From assembly GCF_029953305.1 (NCBI RefSeq), contig NZ_JASBAN010000001.1, positions 1,524,501 through 1,588,500 of the forward strand: a DNA stretch of 64,000 nucleotides, given 5' to 3'. The notes below the pieces were generated by a model that was not told where the DNA came from, made no database searches, and saw only the letters and a program-made list of their open reading frames with translations. Origin of the DNA: Commensalibacter nepenthis. GTDB lineage: Bacteria; Pseudomonadota; Alphaproteobacteria; Acetobacterales; Acetobacteraceae. The translations under genes were made by a program, and so were the position numbers. Of the stretch, positions 35,111 to 43,433 are shown piece by piece (the stretch's first letter is position 1; each line of letters begins with the position of its first letter).

Positions 35111-35443
35111 GTGGACTATTCTACTTATTTGTCAATTACATTGACGGCTTTATCAGTCATATTAACTGCGATGACTATTGGTATAGGCATAGTAGCTTGG
35201 GTAACGATAGGGTCAATTCAAAAAAAAGCAAAAAAAATTGCTATAATTACGGTTGAAGCGAAGCTAAAAGAGTTGGAAGATGAAAGAATTTTACCTTTTA
35301 TTAAAGAAACGATTTTGACTAAGACAAATGAACAAATTGAGATTATGATTAAAAATGGTGAATTAAGAGAATATACCTTTCAGAATGAGAGATCTGTTCT
35401 TAATCCTGAAACAGAAAAAGAATTAGAAGAGAAGGAGGAGTAA
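35111..35443 (+). CDS. Membrane-anchored coiled-coil protein
   Basis: 110 residues. One strong membrane segment (LSITLTALSVILTAMTIGIGIVAWVTIGSI, residues 7-36) then a long charged helix (KAKKIAIITVEAKLKELEDERILPFIKE) with an acidic tail. Start codon GTG 35111 after aaggt. First of three genes in a compact operon with an ImmA-like protease and a beta-family protein (gaps of 2 and 6 bases). The layout suggests a membrane anchor for a sensing or killing complex; function unknown. Confidence 0.6.
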   Translation: MDYSTYLSITLTALSVILTAMTIGIGIVAWVTIGSIQKKAKKIAIITVEAKLKELEDERILPFIKETILTKTNEQIEIMIKNGELREYTFQNERSVLNPETEKELEEKEE

Positions 35444-35445
35444 AA

Positions 35446-35949
35446 ATGGCAAAACAATTACTGGAAACTCTTCCAGATCAAACCAAAAAATTAATAACAC
35501 GTTATTTGGATATGCGCCCTGTTCCATTAGGAAAAATAGCAAAAGAGTTCGGAGTGAAAGTGTTTACCTCACCTTTGGAGCAAGGGATATCAGGACAAAT
35601 AGCTAAAGAGAATGGCGATTTTGTTATTAGAATTAATAAATATGAATCTCGTCAACGACAACGTTTTACTCTTGCCCACGAGTTAGCGCATTATTTTCTT
35701 CATAAAGACATTATAGAAAATGAAGGCCCGATAAAAGATAATATTCTTTATAGATCTGGCAAATCTGATACTGTAGAGGCTCAAGCTAATAGACTTGCAG
35801 CTGAAATAATTATGCCAGATGAAAAAATAAAATCTGATTTAAATCAACTAAGGAAAAATATGGATGAAGAAACATTTGATATGATTGCTTCTAAATGGGA
35901 AGTATCTAATCAAGCGTTACGTATAAAACTTTCAACAGTTGGTGGGTAA
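35446..35949 (+). CDS. ImmA/IrrE-family metallopeptidase
   Basis: 167 residues with the zinc-protease motif HELAH in FTLAHELAHYFLHKD and the downstream EAQANRLAAEIIMP helix supplying the third ligand, both diagnostic of ImmA/IrrE proteases. Relatives cut phage or mobile-element repressors in response to damage. Here it sits between a membrane protein and a beta-family protein, so the substrate may be a partner in this operon or one of the XRE repressors. The ribosome site is aaggaggag. Confidence 0.82.
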   Translation: MAKQLLETLPDQTKKLITRYLDMRPVPLGKIAKEFGVKVFTSPLEQGISGQIAKENGDFVIRINKYESRQRQRFTLAHELAHYFLHKDIIENEGPIKDNILYRSGKSDTVEAQANRLAAEIIMPDEKIKSDLNQLRKNMDEETFDMIASKWEVSNQALRIKLSTVGG

Positions 35950-35955
35950 AGTAAT

Positions 35956-37014
35956 ATGCATCTATCAGGCAAAAACTATGTACCAATTCTTTCATTAAGA
36001 CCTAGTGAAATGAATGCATTGGAATATTTGCTTGATCCTGCTAAAGATCAAATGACTCCTGTGATATTGTTGGCTCCTTGGGCTAATTCGAAAACATTAA
36101 ATCAAGCCGTTGAACGTGTTCAAAGAGCTTTTCCTGGTAGGTCATTTATCTTAGATATTGATCGTAATTATGAGATTCCATCTTCGTCTAATATAAATGA
36201 AGCCAAACAAAAGTGGTTGGATTTATCAAAAGCTAGTGGTGATTGTAAAATATGGTACGATTTTTGTGACGAATTTATGAATGTTGTGCCTTGCTTGCGC
36301 ATTAATGGCGATATAGACCAACAACTTAAAAATATACAAACAATAGGTAAAGAATTTTCTGTAAGATTAACTCCTGATATTTATCAATCACCAAGTCGGA
36401 TGAGTGTTTTAATTTCTTCGCTGAAACAAGTTGATATCCCTTATTCTATCATTATCGATGGTGAATGGACAAATGATCCGCTTTCACTTGCAGGATCACA
36501 TGAAAGGGTAGTAACAAACTACATTAATCAATTAGGGGATAATTTAACTATTGTTTCATCATGTACTTCCATGTTGAAGAATTTTCAGGATATATCTGGC
36601 ATAAAAGAATTTCCTTTTTCTAATCATAATTTGGTTGAACAGGTAGCCAGATCAACCAATAGGAAAATCATCTATAGTGATTGGGGAAGTGCACGACCAA
36701 GGGAGCCAGCTAAAATAGCTAGAACGCCTTTACCTAGAATTGATTATCCAACAACTAGTAACAGTTGGCTAATAGCTCGTAAAAATGATTGGACATACGA
36801 AGATGCAGCTAAACAAATAGTTTCAAGTGCAAACAGGGATCTTAACTTGGATTTATGGGGAATGAATTTAATTAGGGCAACAGCCAATGGCAAAAAAGGC
36901 ATAGATAACCCTAGGGCAAATACTGCAGCAAGAATTAATATTCATCTCTATCGCCAAGCTATGCTTGGTATTCAAAATGATGGTTTCGTTGCAGATGCCC
37001 CTTGGATAGATTAA
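35956..37014 (+). CDS. Beta-family protein (T4 beta-like, PF14350)
   Basis: 352 residues with the opening typical of this family (YVPILSLRPSEMNALEYLLDPAKDQMTPVILLAPW) and the repeated TIM-barrel-like pattern with IIDGEWTNDP, SSCTSM and ...DWGSARPREPAKIARTPLPRIDYPT. Homologues are found in phages and scattered bacterial islands; the molecular role is poorly known. It is the largest gene of the operon and is followed by the shared terminator. A defence or superinfection function is an inference from context. Confidence 0.7.
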   Translation: MHLSGKNYVPILSLRPSEMNALEYLLDPAKDQMTPVILLAPWANSKTLNQAVERVQRAFPGRSFILDIDRNYEIPSSSNINEAKQKWLDLSKASGDCKIWYDFCDEFMNVVPCLRINGDIDQQLKNIQTIGKEFSVRLTPDIYQSPSRMSVLISSLKQVDIPYSIIIDGEWTNDPLSLAGSHERVVTNYINQLGDNLTIVSSCTSMLKNFQDISGIKEFPFSNHNLVEQVARSTNRKIIYSDWGSARPREPAKIARTPLPRIDYPTTSNSWLIARKNDWTYEDAAKQIVSSANRDLNLDLWGMNLIRATANGKKGIDNPRANTAARINIHLYRQAMLGIQNDGFVADAPWID

Positions 37015-37065
37015 CGTTTAGTTTTAAATATAAAGAAAGTGTTATTCAATAATCTTAACACACAC

Positions 37066-37091
37066 AAGCCACCCAATGCGGTGGCTTTTTT
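37066..37091 (+). terminator. Shared island terminator, copy 2
   Basis: Stem AAGCCACC (37066-37073) / GGTGGCTT (37080-37087), loop CAATGC, T run. Identical in stem and loop to the copy at 31389. It closes cargo island B, 16 bp before the hub gene start. Confidence 0.85.
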
Positions 37092-37103
37092 ATTGGGGAA
37101 ATC

Positions 37104-38171
37104 ATGCGTTATTATCGAATTGAAATTGCGAACACGCCTACCGTAGATGCGGGATTGGATGATAATGGCAATCCTATTACTTATAAAGATGTAGGCAATA
37201 CCTCATTATATGTCTACACCAGTCATTTACCGAATGGGCAAATGAACCCTGGGGCATTAAATGTGACGTTTAATATTGCTATTTCTTTTTTGCATAACAG
37301 CGCCAATGTGGGGTCATTTGTTCAAATCCAAGGGCTACCTTTATCTTTTCTTTCCCAATCTTATGATTTAAGAAAAAAACATATTCGTATTTTCGGTGGG
37401 ATGACAAAGAATTATGGTATGGATAAAGATAATATAGGGCTGTTATTGAACGGTATTATTGTTGCCCCTTATGGAAACTGGGAAGGTACCAATCAAACAT
37501 TATCTTTTTATATCATTCCATCTACATTTGTGGATCAAAAGGAAATAGTTTTTTATTGGGCTAAGGATCAATTATTAAGCGCTGCATTGAAATCATCATT
37601 GTCGGTAACTTTCCCTAAACATAAGGTTGTTGTAGATATAAACTCTACCAACGATCGAAAAGCGTTAAAAAAAGAAGGTGGAATATATAAAAACATAGAG
37701 AATTTTGCAGAAATCCTAAATAGACAAAAGGACGTATATAAATTTTCCAGTGCCATTAATATGTATGTTCATGATAATACGATCTATGTGACGGATCATA
37801 CATTGGGTAAAAAAATACAACTTAAAACGAAAGACATGGTTGGACAACCAACATGGTCAGATAATAATGATATTACTGTTTCTTTGGTTTTGCGACCAGA
37901 CATTAATATCAATGATATTGTGGTTTTTCCAAAGGAAAGTGCTATATTAGGGGTAATTAAGCCATCAAATAATATTAGAGATTCCTACTTTAATCGTGGT
38001 TTGAATGCCGATATTAAAAACAAACCAATTTTTCAAGGGGAATATATGGTTTTATCGGTTCAGCATGTTGCAAATTATAAATCCCCATCTCCTCAAGATT
38101 GGATTACATTTTTAACCTTGTCTACGATTAACGCGGAAGACAATGTGCTGGTTGAAGGCAATCTAATATAG
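37104..38171 (+). CDS. Baseplate hub-type protein
   Basis: 355 residues, beta-rich, with FIPLS-like hub features (GSFVQIQGLPLSFLSQSYDLRKKHIRIFGGM...GIIVAPYGNWEGTNQTLSFYIIP) and a C-terminal PIFQGEYMVLSVQHVANYKSP. Lies in the baseplate block between the plug and the spike gene (41061). Likely equivalent of the central hub in Mu-like baseplates. Cargo islands flank it on both sides. Confidence 0.6.
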   Translation: MRYYRIEIANTPTVDAGLDDNGNPITYKDVGNTSLYVYTSHLPNGQMNPGALNVTFNIAISFLHNSANVGSFVQIQGLPLSFLSQSYDLRKKHIRIFGGMTKNYGMDKDNIGLLLNGIIVAPYGNWEGTNQTLSFYIIPSTFVDQKEIVFYWAKDQLLSAALKSSLSVTFPKHKVVVDINSTNDRKALKKEGGIYKNIENFAEILNRQKDVYKFSSAINMYVHDNTIYVTDHTLGKKIQLKTKDMVGQPTWSDNNDITVSLVLRPDININDIVVFPKESAILGVIKPSNNIRDSYFNRGLNADIKNKPIFQGEYMVLSVQHVANYKSPSPQDWITFLTLSTINAEDNVLVEGNLI

Positions 38172-38197
38172 AAATGGGAGGCGTTTATTAATGCGTA

Positions 38198-38656
38198 TTA
38201 TGTTGAAGATAGAAGCGCTGTTAATGCAGTCATAATTACGGTAGAGAAGGCTGCATACATAAGAAAAATATAATATGTAATACAAAAAGCAAAAAACAGT
38301 ATTATAGATTGGATAAGGCAGACAAAGAATTCACCTATAATCGTCATACGATCAAAAGGTGTTAAAAGATAATAATCTGTGCGTTGGTTAGGTTGACCAC
38401 AATGAGGACAGTATCTCGCTGCGTTGGCGTGCCTTTCGCTACAAGCAGGGCATGTAACCATTTTATAATTGTTACAGTTTCTATTAGGTAAGAATTCTAA
38501 AATAATAAGTAAAGGATTAAATGCAAAAGTAAATAATGACCACAAAGGTGCATTTCTGCCTTTTCTTTTGGCTGCGATATAAGAAGTGATTGCAGTTATT
38601 AAACTTAAAATGATAGGGATGAGGAGTAAATAAACGGCATTGTGACTGTTTTGCAT
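38198..38656 (-). CDS. Zinc-ribbon membrane protein
   Basis: 152 residues with an N-terminal membrane helix (LLLIPIILSLITAITSYIAA), a second hydrophobic segment (NAPLWSLFTFAFNPLLIILEF), then a zinc ribbon (CPACSERHANAARYCPHCG) and a C-terminal hydrophobic stretch (IIGEFFVCLIQSIILFFAFCITYYIFLMYAAF). Cargo island C, last of three leftward genes. Family unknown; membrane sensor or effector possible. Confidence 0.6.
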   Translation of the reverse strand: MQNSHNAVYLLLIPIILSLITAITSYIAAKRKGRNAPLWSLFTFAFNPLLIILEFLPNRNCNNYKMVTCPACSERHANAARYCPHCGQPNQRTDYYLLTPFDRMTIIGEFFVCLIQSIILFFAFCITYYIFLMYAAFSTVIMTALTALLSST

Positions 38657-38663
38657 AGTATAA

Positions 38664-38858
38664 CTATTTCATATGAGGGCAATTTGTAACGTTATTAATG
38701 ATAACTCTTGTTGAATCATTAAAATATTGCATAGCATTTTGAACGCTGCCAAAATATGGATTAAAGTAAATTTTAGTACGTTCTTCTACGGCAGGGTCAG
38801 ATAAAAAACCATCTGTTGGTAAATCTGCTCCTGTTTGAGATTTAAATAAACTGCTCAT
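38664..38858 (-). CDS. Small hypothetical protein of cargo island C
   Basis: 64 residues, soluble, start overlapping the end of the upstream secreted gene by 17 bases. The sequence (GADLPTDGFLSDPAVEERTKIYFNPYFGSVQNAMQYFNDSTRVI) matches nothing I recognise. Overlap suggests coupled translation with the secreted protein. Confidence 0.45.
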   Translation of the reverse strand: MSSLFKSQTGADLPTDGFLSDPAVEERTKIYFNPYFGSVQNAMQYFNDSTRVIINNVTNCPHMK

Positions 38859-39090
38859 GTAATATGATTAAAGCTGTGTCTTCAAGCATGCATTTCTCTT
38901 TGTTGTTACTGGTAAGATAGCAATTAGAGACATGTTTTATTAAACCACTCTCTCCATTATTACAAAATACTGGTTTAAGTTCTTTTATAACTTGCTTCAT
39001 GGTAGATATCGGAACAGTTTTTTCTAGATTAGCCAAAGCAACACTTGGCAGTCCAAGAGCCAGAATATTAGCGAGTAATAATTTCTTCAT
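38842..39090 (-). CDS. Secreted protein of cargo island C
   Basis: 82 residues with signal peptide MKKLLLANILALGLPSVALA. The mature part has three Cys (VFCNNG, SNCYLT, EKCMLE). The first 67 bp (39074-39140) including the ribosome site are nearly identical to the leader of the secreted gene at 34891, but the mature proteins differ. Likely exported in the lysogen; no family. Confidence 0.55.
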   Translation of the reverse strand: MKKLLLANILALGLPSVALANLEKTVPISTMKQVIKELKPVFCNNGESGLIKHVSNCYLTSNNKEKCMLEDTALIILHEQFI

Positions 39091-39140
39091 AACAACACTC
39101 CTTTTCCGTAACGATAGGAGAGTTGGGAGGTGTTGGCAAG
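39074..39140 (-). repeat. 67-bp leader repeat, copy 2
   Basis: 65/67 match to 34875-34941; the mismatches are two transitions. Marks the left border of the cargo portion of island C in the same arrangement as island B. Confidence 0.85.
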
Positions 39141-39149
39141 ATAAAGATA

Positions 39150-39178
39150 TTTAAAAATCATAATTAAAGTGTTATAAT
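39150..39178 (+). promoter_or_regulatory. Promoter of the island C cargo operon
   Basis: TTTAAA (39150-39155), 17-bp spacer, TATAAT (39173-39178). It leaves a leader of about 95 bases before the DUF488 gene, the same geometry as the promoter in island B. Confidence 0.45.
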
Positions 39179-39278
39179 CTCACTCAAGATAACGAAAATA
39201 CAATAGATAAATTTATAAAAATGTTTTTAAATAGCATGATTAAAAGAGTTGATTAAGTAGGTAATTAAACCTAAATGA

Positions 39279-40193
39279 ATGGTTATGGTTTACATAAAAA
39301 GTTATTCCCTTTTTAAGCGTCAGAAACTATTGCTTGCAATATTGCAAGTATTTGGGGGGCGTTTATCTAGTTTGGATTTGCAAAAATATTTATTTTTATA
39401 TACGCAGAACTACCAAGAAATAAAAAGTTATGATTTTGTTCCTTATAAGTATGGTTGCTTTTCTTTCCAGTCTTATGCTGATCGTAGACGTTTAATTGAA
39501 TTAGGTAAGATTGATAGTAGTAATGAGTGGTGTTTAACAAGTGATTGTGACCATATCAGTGCATTAGATAAGGTTGAGCAAAAAAAACTCTCTTTATTTT
39601 CTAATCGCTACGCAAATCTTCATGGTAATAGTTTAATTCATTATATATATAAAAATTATCCTTATTATGCGATTAATAGTGAAATTGCTTGTAACATTAT
39701 GAATAAAGACGAGTTGCTTGCAATTCAAAATGCACGACCAAAACAACAAGATTTTGGATTTTTTACAATTGGTTATGAAGGGGCAAGTATTGAAAATTAT
39801 CTAAATCGTTTAATTCAAAACAATATTCATGTGGTATGTGATGTAAGAAATAATCCAGTAAGCAGGAAATATGGTTTTTCTAAAACTGCTTTGTCTCAAT
39901 TATTGTCGTTATTAGGCATTCAATATATCCATATACCACAGTTGGGTATTATTTCTGAAAATCGTCAAGAGTTAAACACTCAACAAGATTATGATCGATT
40001 GTTCGATCAATATGAAAAGTCAATTTTGTTAAAACAGCAAGAATCTTTAAATAAATTGAAGTTGATAACAGATAATAACAAAAGAGTTGCAATAACTTGT
40101 TTCGAAGCCGTATATTCGATGTGTCATAGGAGTAGAATTGCGAAAGTTTTGACCAATAGGTCAGACTGGCATTATCCAATAAAACATATTTAA
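39279..40193 (+). CDS. DUF488 protein with N-terminal accessory domain
   Basis: 304 residues. The C-terminal half (from residue 158) is a DUF488 domain: FFTIGYEGASIENYLNRLIQNNIHVVCDVRNNPVSRKYGFSKTALSQLLSLLGIQYIHIPQLGI...CFEAVYSMCHRSRIAKVL. The N-terminal 150 residues (KLLLAILQVFGGRLSSLDLQKYLFLYTQ...YDFVPYKYGCFSFQSYADRRRLIELGKI) resemble the Panacea/DUF4065 antitoxin-like fold, by inspection only. It is co-directional with the next gene (10-base gap). DUF488 proteins are often in mobile islands; biochemical role unknown. Confidence 0.65.
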   Translation: MVMVYIKSYSLFKRQKLLLAILQVFGGRLSSLDLQKYLFLYTQNYQEIKSYDFVPYKYGCFSFQSYADRRRLIELGKIDSSNEWCLTSDCDHISALDKVEQKKLSLFSNRYANLHGNSLIHYIYKNYPYYAINSEIACNIMNKDELLAIQNARPKQQDFGFFTIGYEGASIENYLNRLIQNNIHVVCDVRNNPVSRKYGFSKTALSQLLSLLGIQYIHIPQLGIISENRQELNTQQDYDRLFDQYEKSILLKQQESLNKLKLITDNNKRVAITCFEAVYSMCHRSRIAKVLTNRSDWHYPIKHI

Positions 40194-40203
40194 GGAGTAT
40201 AGT

Positions 40204-40995
40204 TTGGAAACTATTAAGATTTTAATTGCCGTTAAAACTTATCCTTGTCGTTCTGATAAATATGTTGAAACAGTTTGCACTGCTGGATTTCGTGAAGATG
40301 GTTCTTGGATTAGATTATATCCAATTCCTTTTCGATTACATGACAATCAATATGCAAAATATCAGTGGATTGAAGCAAAGATAGAAAAAAATACCACAGA
40401 TATGCGCCCAGAAAGTTATCGTATCGTTGATATAGATAATATTAAATTATTAGACAAAGTTGATACAAAAAACAATTGGCAAGAGCGGCGTAATTTTATT
40501 TTTAGTAACAATAAAATCTATAAAAATTTAACTGAAGTGATTGACCTAGCACGTAATAATGATCTTTCATTAGCGATTTTTAAACCAACCAAAATAATAG
40601 ACTTTGTCGTTGAAAATGTTGAATTAAAAGAACGAGATGAAAATTATAAATATGTATTAGCTCAAAGTAATTTATTTGAAATTGAAGAATATAAAAAAGT
40701 TTGGTTAATGCCTCTTTTATCTAAAAAATTCTTTTATATTTTTGAAGATGAACAAGGAAAAAAAAGCAAGTTATTGATCGAAGACTGGGAAATATGTCAA
40801 TTATATCTTAATTGTAAACGTAGAGAGCCAACTGAAGAGATGGCAATTCAAAAGGTCAAAGAAAAATATTGGGATAATTTTGCGTTTAAGAAGGATTTAC
40901 ATTTTTTTCTAGGAACGACTTTACAATGGCATAGAAGAAGAGCAAAAAATCCTTTTGTAATCACAGGGGTTTTTTATCCACCTTTGCCAAAATAA
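40204..40995 (+). CDS. Uncharacterised DUF488-partner protein
   Basis: 263 residues, start codon TTG after ggagtatag. The opening IKILIAVKTYPCRSDKYVETVCTAGFREDGSWIRLYPIPFR...YAKYQWIEAKIEKNTTDMRPESYR looks like a conserved beta-rich fold and recalls proteins coded beside DUF488 genes in other genomes; I cannot name the family. Ends 28 bases before the shared terminator. Probably forms a two-component module with the preceding gene. Confidence 0.5.
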   Translation: METIKILIAVKTYPCRSDKYVETVCTAGFREDGSWIRLYPIPFRLHDNQYAKYQWIEAKIEKNTTDMRPESYRIVDIDNIKLLDKVDTKNNWQERRNFIFSNNKIYKNLTEVIDLARNNDLSLAIFKPTKIIDFVVENVELKERDENYKYVLAQSNLFEIEEYKKVWLMPLLSKKFFYIFEDEQGKKSKLLIEDWEICQLYLNCKRREPTEEMAIQKVKEKYWDNFAFKKDLHFFLGTTLQWHRRRAKNPFVITGVFYPPLPK

Positions 40996-41023
40996 TTCAA
41001 TTATTAATAATAGAAGAAATACG

Positions 41024-41048
41024 AGCCACCCATGCGGTGGCTTTTTTA
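41024..41048 (+). terminator. Shared island terminator, copy 3
   Basis: Stem AGCCACC (41024-41030) / GGTGGCT (41036-41042), loop CATGC, T run. One base shorter in the loop than copies 1 and 2. It closes cargo island C, 18 bp before the spike gene. Confidence 0.82.
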
Positions 41049-41060
41049 TTGGGAAAAATC

Positions 41061-41681
41061 ATGTATGAAAATCCATTAAAAGCGCCACTCTTCAAATCTC
41101 TTATTGATATTTCGCAAAATACTGTCAATAGCAATAATGATTTGCAGGGAAAAATATGGCCTGCAACAGTCGAAAATTATGATGGATTTATAGCGATTGT
41201 TAATATCGAAATATCCTCGGTTAATAATTACCCGCAAATAGAAGTGCCTGTTTTAAGATCAGAATATATAAGATTGCCTATTCAAAAAGGTTGTCGGGGT
41301 CTTTTAATACCCTTGGCTGTTAATATAGATCACATTATAGGGATGGGGCAGACTGCGCCTACGGATATAGCTGGTTTTAATTTGGGTAATATGGCTTTTC
41401 TACCCATTTCCAGCCAGTTAGATCCAAAAACTGATAAAGATATTTTGGTTATTTACGGCGAGGATCAAGGTGTAAAAATCCAGTCTAAAGATGGAAAGAC
41501 TTTCGTTTATATCACAAAAAATTCCATAGAGATTGACGGGGATGTTACTCTTAAAAAGAATATTACTATTAATGGGGATGTGGATATTAAAGGCACCCTG
41601 ACAGTTGGTAATATTGAATTCAAATCTCACCAACATGAGAATGGTAACCAAGGTCAGCCAACAGGCGGGGTGATTGGATGA
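41061..41681 (+). CDS. Baseplate assembly / spike protein (gpV or Gp138-like)
   Basis: 206 residues. OB-fold-like N-terminal part (GKIWPATVENYDGFIAIVNIEISSV), then beta-helical repeats (IEIDGDVTLKKNITINGDVDIKGTLTVGNIEF) and the His-containing tip KSHQHENGNQGQPTGGVIG, typical of phage membrane-piercing spikes. ATG 41061 follows the shared terminator; the frame extends upstream through the hairpin. Overlaps the next gene by 4 bases. Confidence 0.75.
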   Translation: MYENPLKAPLFKSLIDISQNTVNSNNDLQGKIWPATVENYDGFIAIVNIEISSVNNYPQIEVPVLRSEYIRLPIQKGCRGLLIPLAVNIDHIIGMGQTAPTDIAGFNLGNMAFLPISSQLDPKTDKDILVIYGEDQGVKIQSKDGKTFVYITKNSIEIDGDVTLKKNITINGDVDIKGTLTVGNIEFKSHQHENGNQGQPTGGVIG

Positions 41682-42028
41682 GGATTTATCATAAAGTCAG
41701 GAATGAGGACACAGGAAAAGAAGAATGGTTGGTTCTTACCAGTGACGATGATGTTTATGTTTACTGGTTGATACAAGTTTTAAGATTAGTATTAGGGGAA
41801 AGTCCGTTTTATTCTACTTATGGCATTCCTGCGGTTGAGACGATAGCAACCAATATTTATCCTGATTACTATGTTGCTTTAGTAAGGGATCAATTTTCCC
41901 CTTACTTCGCATCTTTGACTATTACGCGTGTTACTCAAGAACGTGACCCGATTTACAATGTTAATGTTCTTACGAATAACGGCAGACAAATTAACCAAAT
42001 AATTCAAGGCATAAGAAATAATGGCTAA
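41678..42028 (+). CDS. Baseplate wedge protein (gp25/gpW-like)
   Basis: 116 residues between the spike and baseplate J genes, the standard position of the gp25-like wedge component. EEWLVLTSDDDVYVYWLIQVLRLVLGESPFYSTYGIPAVETI and the final ITRVTQERDPIYNVNVLTNNGR agree with this. Overlaps both neighbours by a few bases. Confidence 0.65.
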   Translation: MRIYHKVRNEDTGKEEWLVLTSDDDVYVYWLIQVLRLVLGESPFYSTYGIPAVETIATNIYPDYYVALVRDQFSPYFASLTITRVTQERDPIYNVNVLTNNGRQINQIIQGIRNNG

Positions 42029-43433
42029 TAATTTAGTTATTACGCAAGAAGGGGTGGTTCCAACTCCTCCTCAGGTCATTCGGGAGCAAATTCAATCTGA
42101 AATTGAAAATACGGTTCCTGATTATACCGCATCTTTACCAGGAACATTGATTGAAGATTTACTTAGCACTTGTTGTGGATGTGCAGTTTTTATTGAGCAA
42201 GCAAAAGTAGATTTAATTAATTCCATCTCTCCATCAACAGCAAATGAAGCATTATTGGATCAGCTGGGTGTTGTATATGGTATTATACGGAAATCGGGAT
42301 CAAGTGGTAGTGCTTATGTAGTTTTTACGGGGACAGCTGGTTTTATTGTGCCACGTGGCTTTATTATTTCGGATGGAATACATCGTTTTATTGTGCAGAA
42401 TGATACGGTCATTAATCAAGAAGGGTCATCTGGGCAAGTATATGTATTAGCACAAGATACGTCTGTTTTCGATATTCCAGCAAACACAATCACTAAGATT
42501 GAATCATCTGTTCGTAACGATATAAAATTAACGGTTACTAACCCACAAATTGGCATTATTGGTTCAAAAGCTGAATCTTACGCAGATTATAGAGCCAGGA
42601 TTATGAATGCGGGTATTGTAACCTCAACAGCTACGCCTACCATGATACGCACTAAATTACTTGCTATTCCTAATGTTCAACAAAGATTATTATCAATTAT
42701 TGCAAATGGAGATGGCTACTCTGTTATCTGTGGGGGTGGAGATCCTTATGATGTGGCGAATGCTATTTTTCAATCGATCCCAACGACTGGAATTTTGAAG
42801 CCATCTGTTATTGATGTGTCAAGGTTTGACAAAGGTAATCCAACAGTTATGTATACTAATTTAATCCATGGATTAAAAGATGGAGACTTGGTCACATTCT
42901 CAGGTCTAGGGTTTAACGACCTTCAGAATAAACGATTTAAGGCAAAAATTTTAACAGCAAATAGTTTCTCAATTCCAGTAGATACTACGAATTTTTCTGA
43001 TTATACAGGTGGTTTGATCTTAAATCAAAACATCAGAAACCGTTCAATTATTTTACGCGATGGCGTAGATAGTTATACAATCCCTTTTGTTGTTCCTTTG
43101 CAGCAACAAGTTGAAGTTCAATTAATTTGGAATACGGATGTTGAGAGCAGTCTGTATGTAGGCGCTATTTCCAACACAACCATACCGTTAATTGTTCAGT
43201 ATATAAACGGTATAAGTATCGGGGACTCAATTAATTTATACGAAGTTGAAAAAATATTTCTTGAAGGCGTAAACCAAGTTGTTAATCAAAATTTAGTTAC
43301 CAATATCGAAATTTTGATCTTTATTGATGGGGTTCAGCAAGAACCATTACCAAAAGAAAATATAATCCGTGGTGACCCTCAATCATATTTTTATACCACT
43401 GAAGAAAAAATAGTAGTGACAGATGGAAAATAA
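42021..43433 (+). CDS. Baseplate J-like protein
   Basis: 470 residues. The conserved J pattern is clear: IENTVPDYTASLPGTLIEDLLSTCCGCAVFIEQAKVDLINSISPSTANEALLDQLGVVYGI, then SYADYRARIM and the C-terminal half with an inserted beta domain (NPTVMYTNLIHGLKDGDLVTFSGL). It is a main wedge component. Overlaps the next gene by 11 bases. Confidence 0.85.
   Translation: MANNLVITQEGVVPTPPQVIREQIQSEIENTVPDYTASLPGTLIEDLLSTCCGCAVFIEQAKVDLINSISPSTANEALLDQLGVVYGIIRKSGSSGSAYVVFTGTAGFIVPRGFIISDGIHRFIVQNDTVINQEGSSGQVYVLAQDTSVFDIPANTITKIESSVRNDIKLTVTNPQIGIIGSKAESYADYRARIMNAGIVTSTATPTMIRTKLLAIPNVQQRLLSIIANGDGYSVICGGGDPYDVANAIFQSIPTTGILKPSVIDVSRFDKGNPTVMYTNLIHGLKDGDLVTFSGLGFNDLQNKRFKAKILTANSFSIPVDTTNFSDYTGGLILNQNIRNRSIILRDGVDSYTIPFVVPLQQQVEVQLIWNTDVESSLYVGAISNTTIPLIVQYINGISIGDSINLYEVEKIFLEGVNQVVNQNLVTNIEILIFIDGVQQEPLPKENIIRGDPQSYFYTTEEKIVVTDGK

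Noticed and set aside
34978-35256. 92-codon rightward ORF overlapping the island B membrane gene
   Set aside because: It starts inside a promoter, has no ribosome site and is a shadow of the frame starting at 35111.
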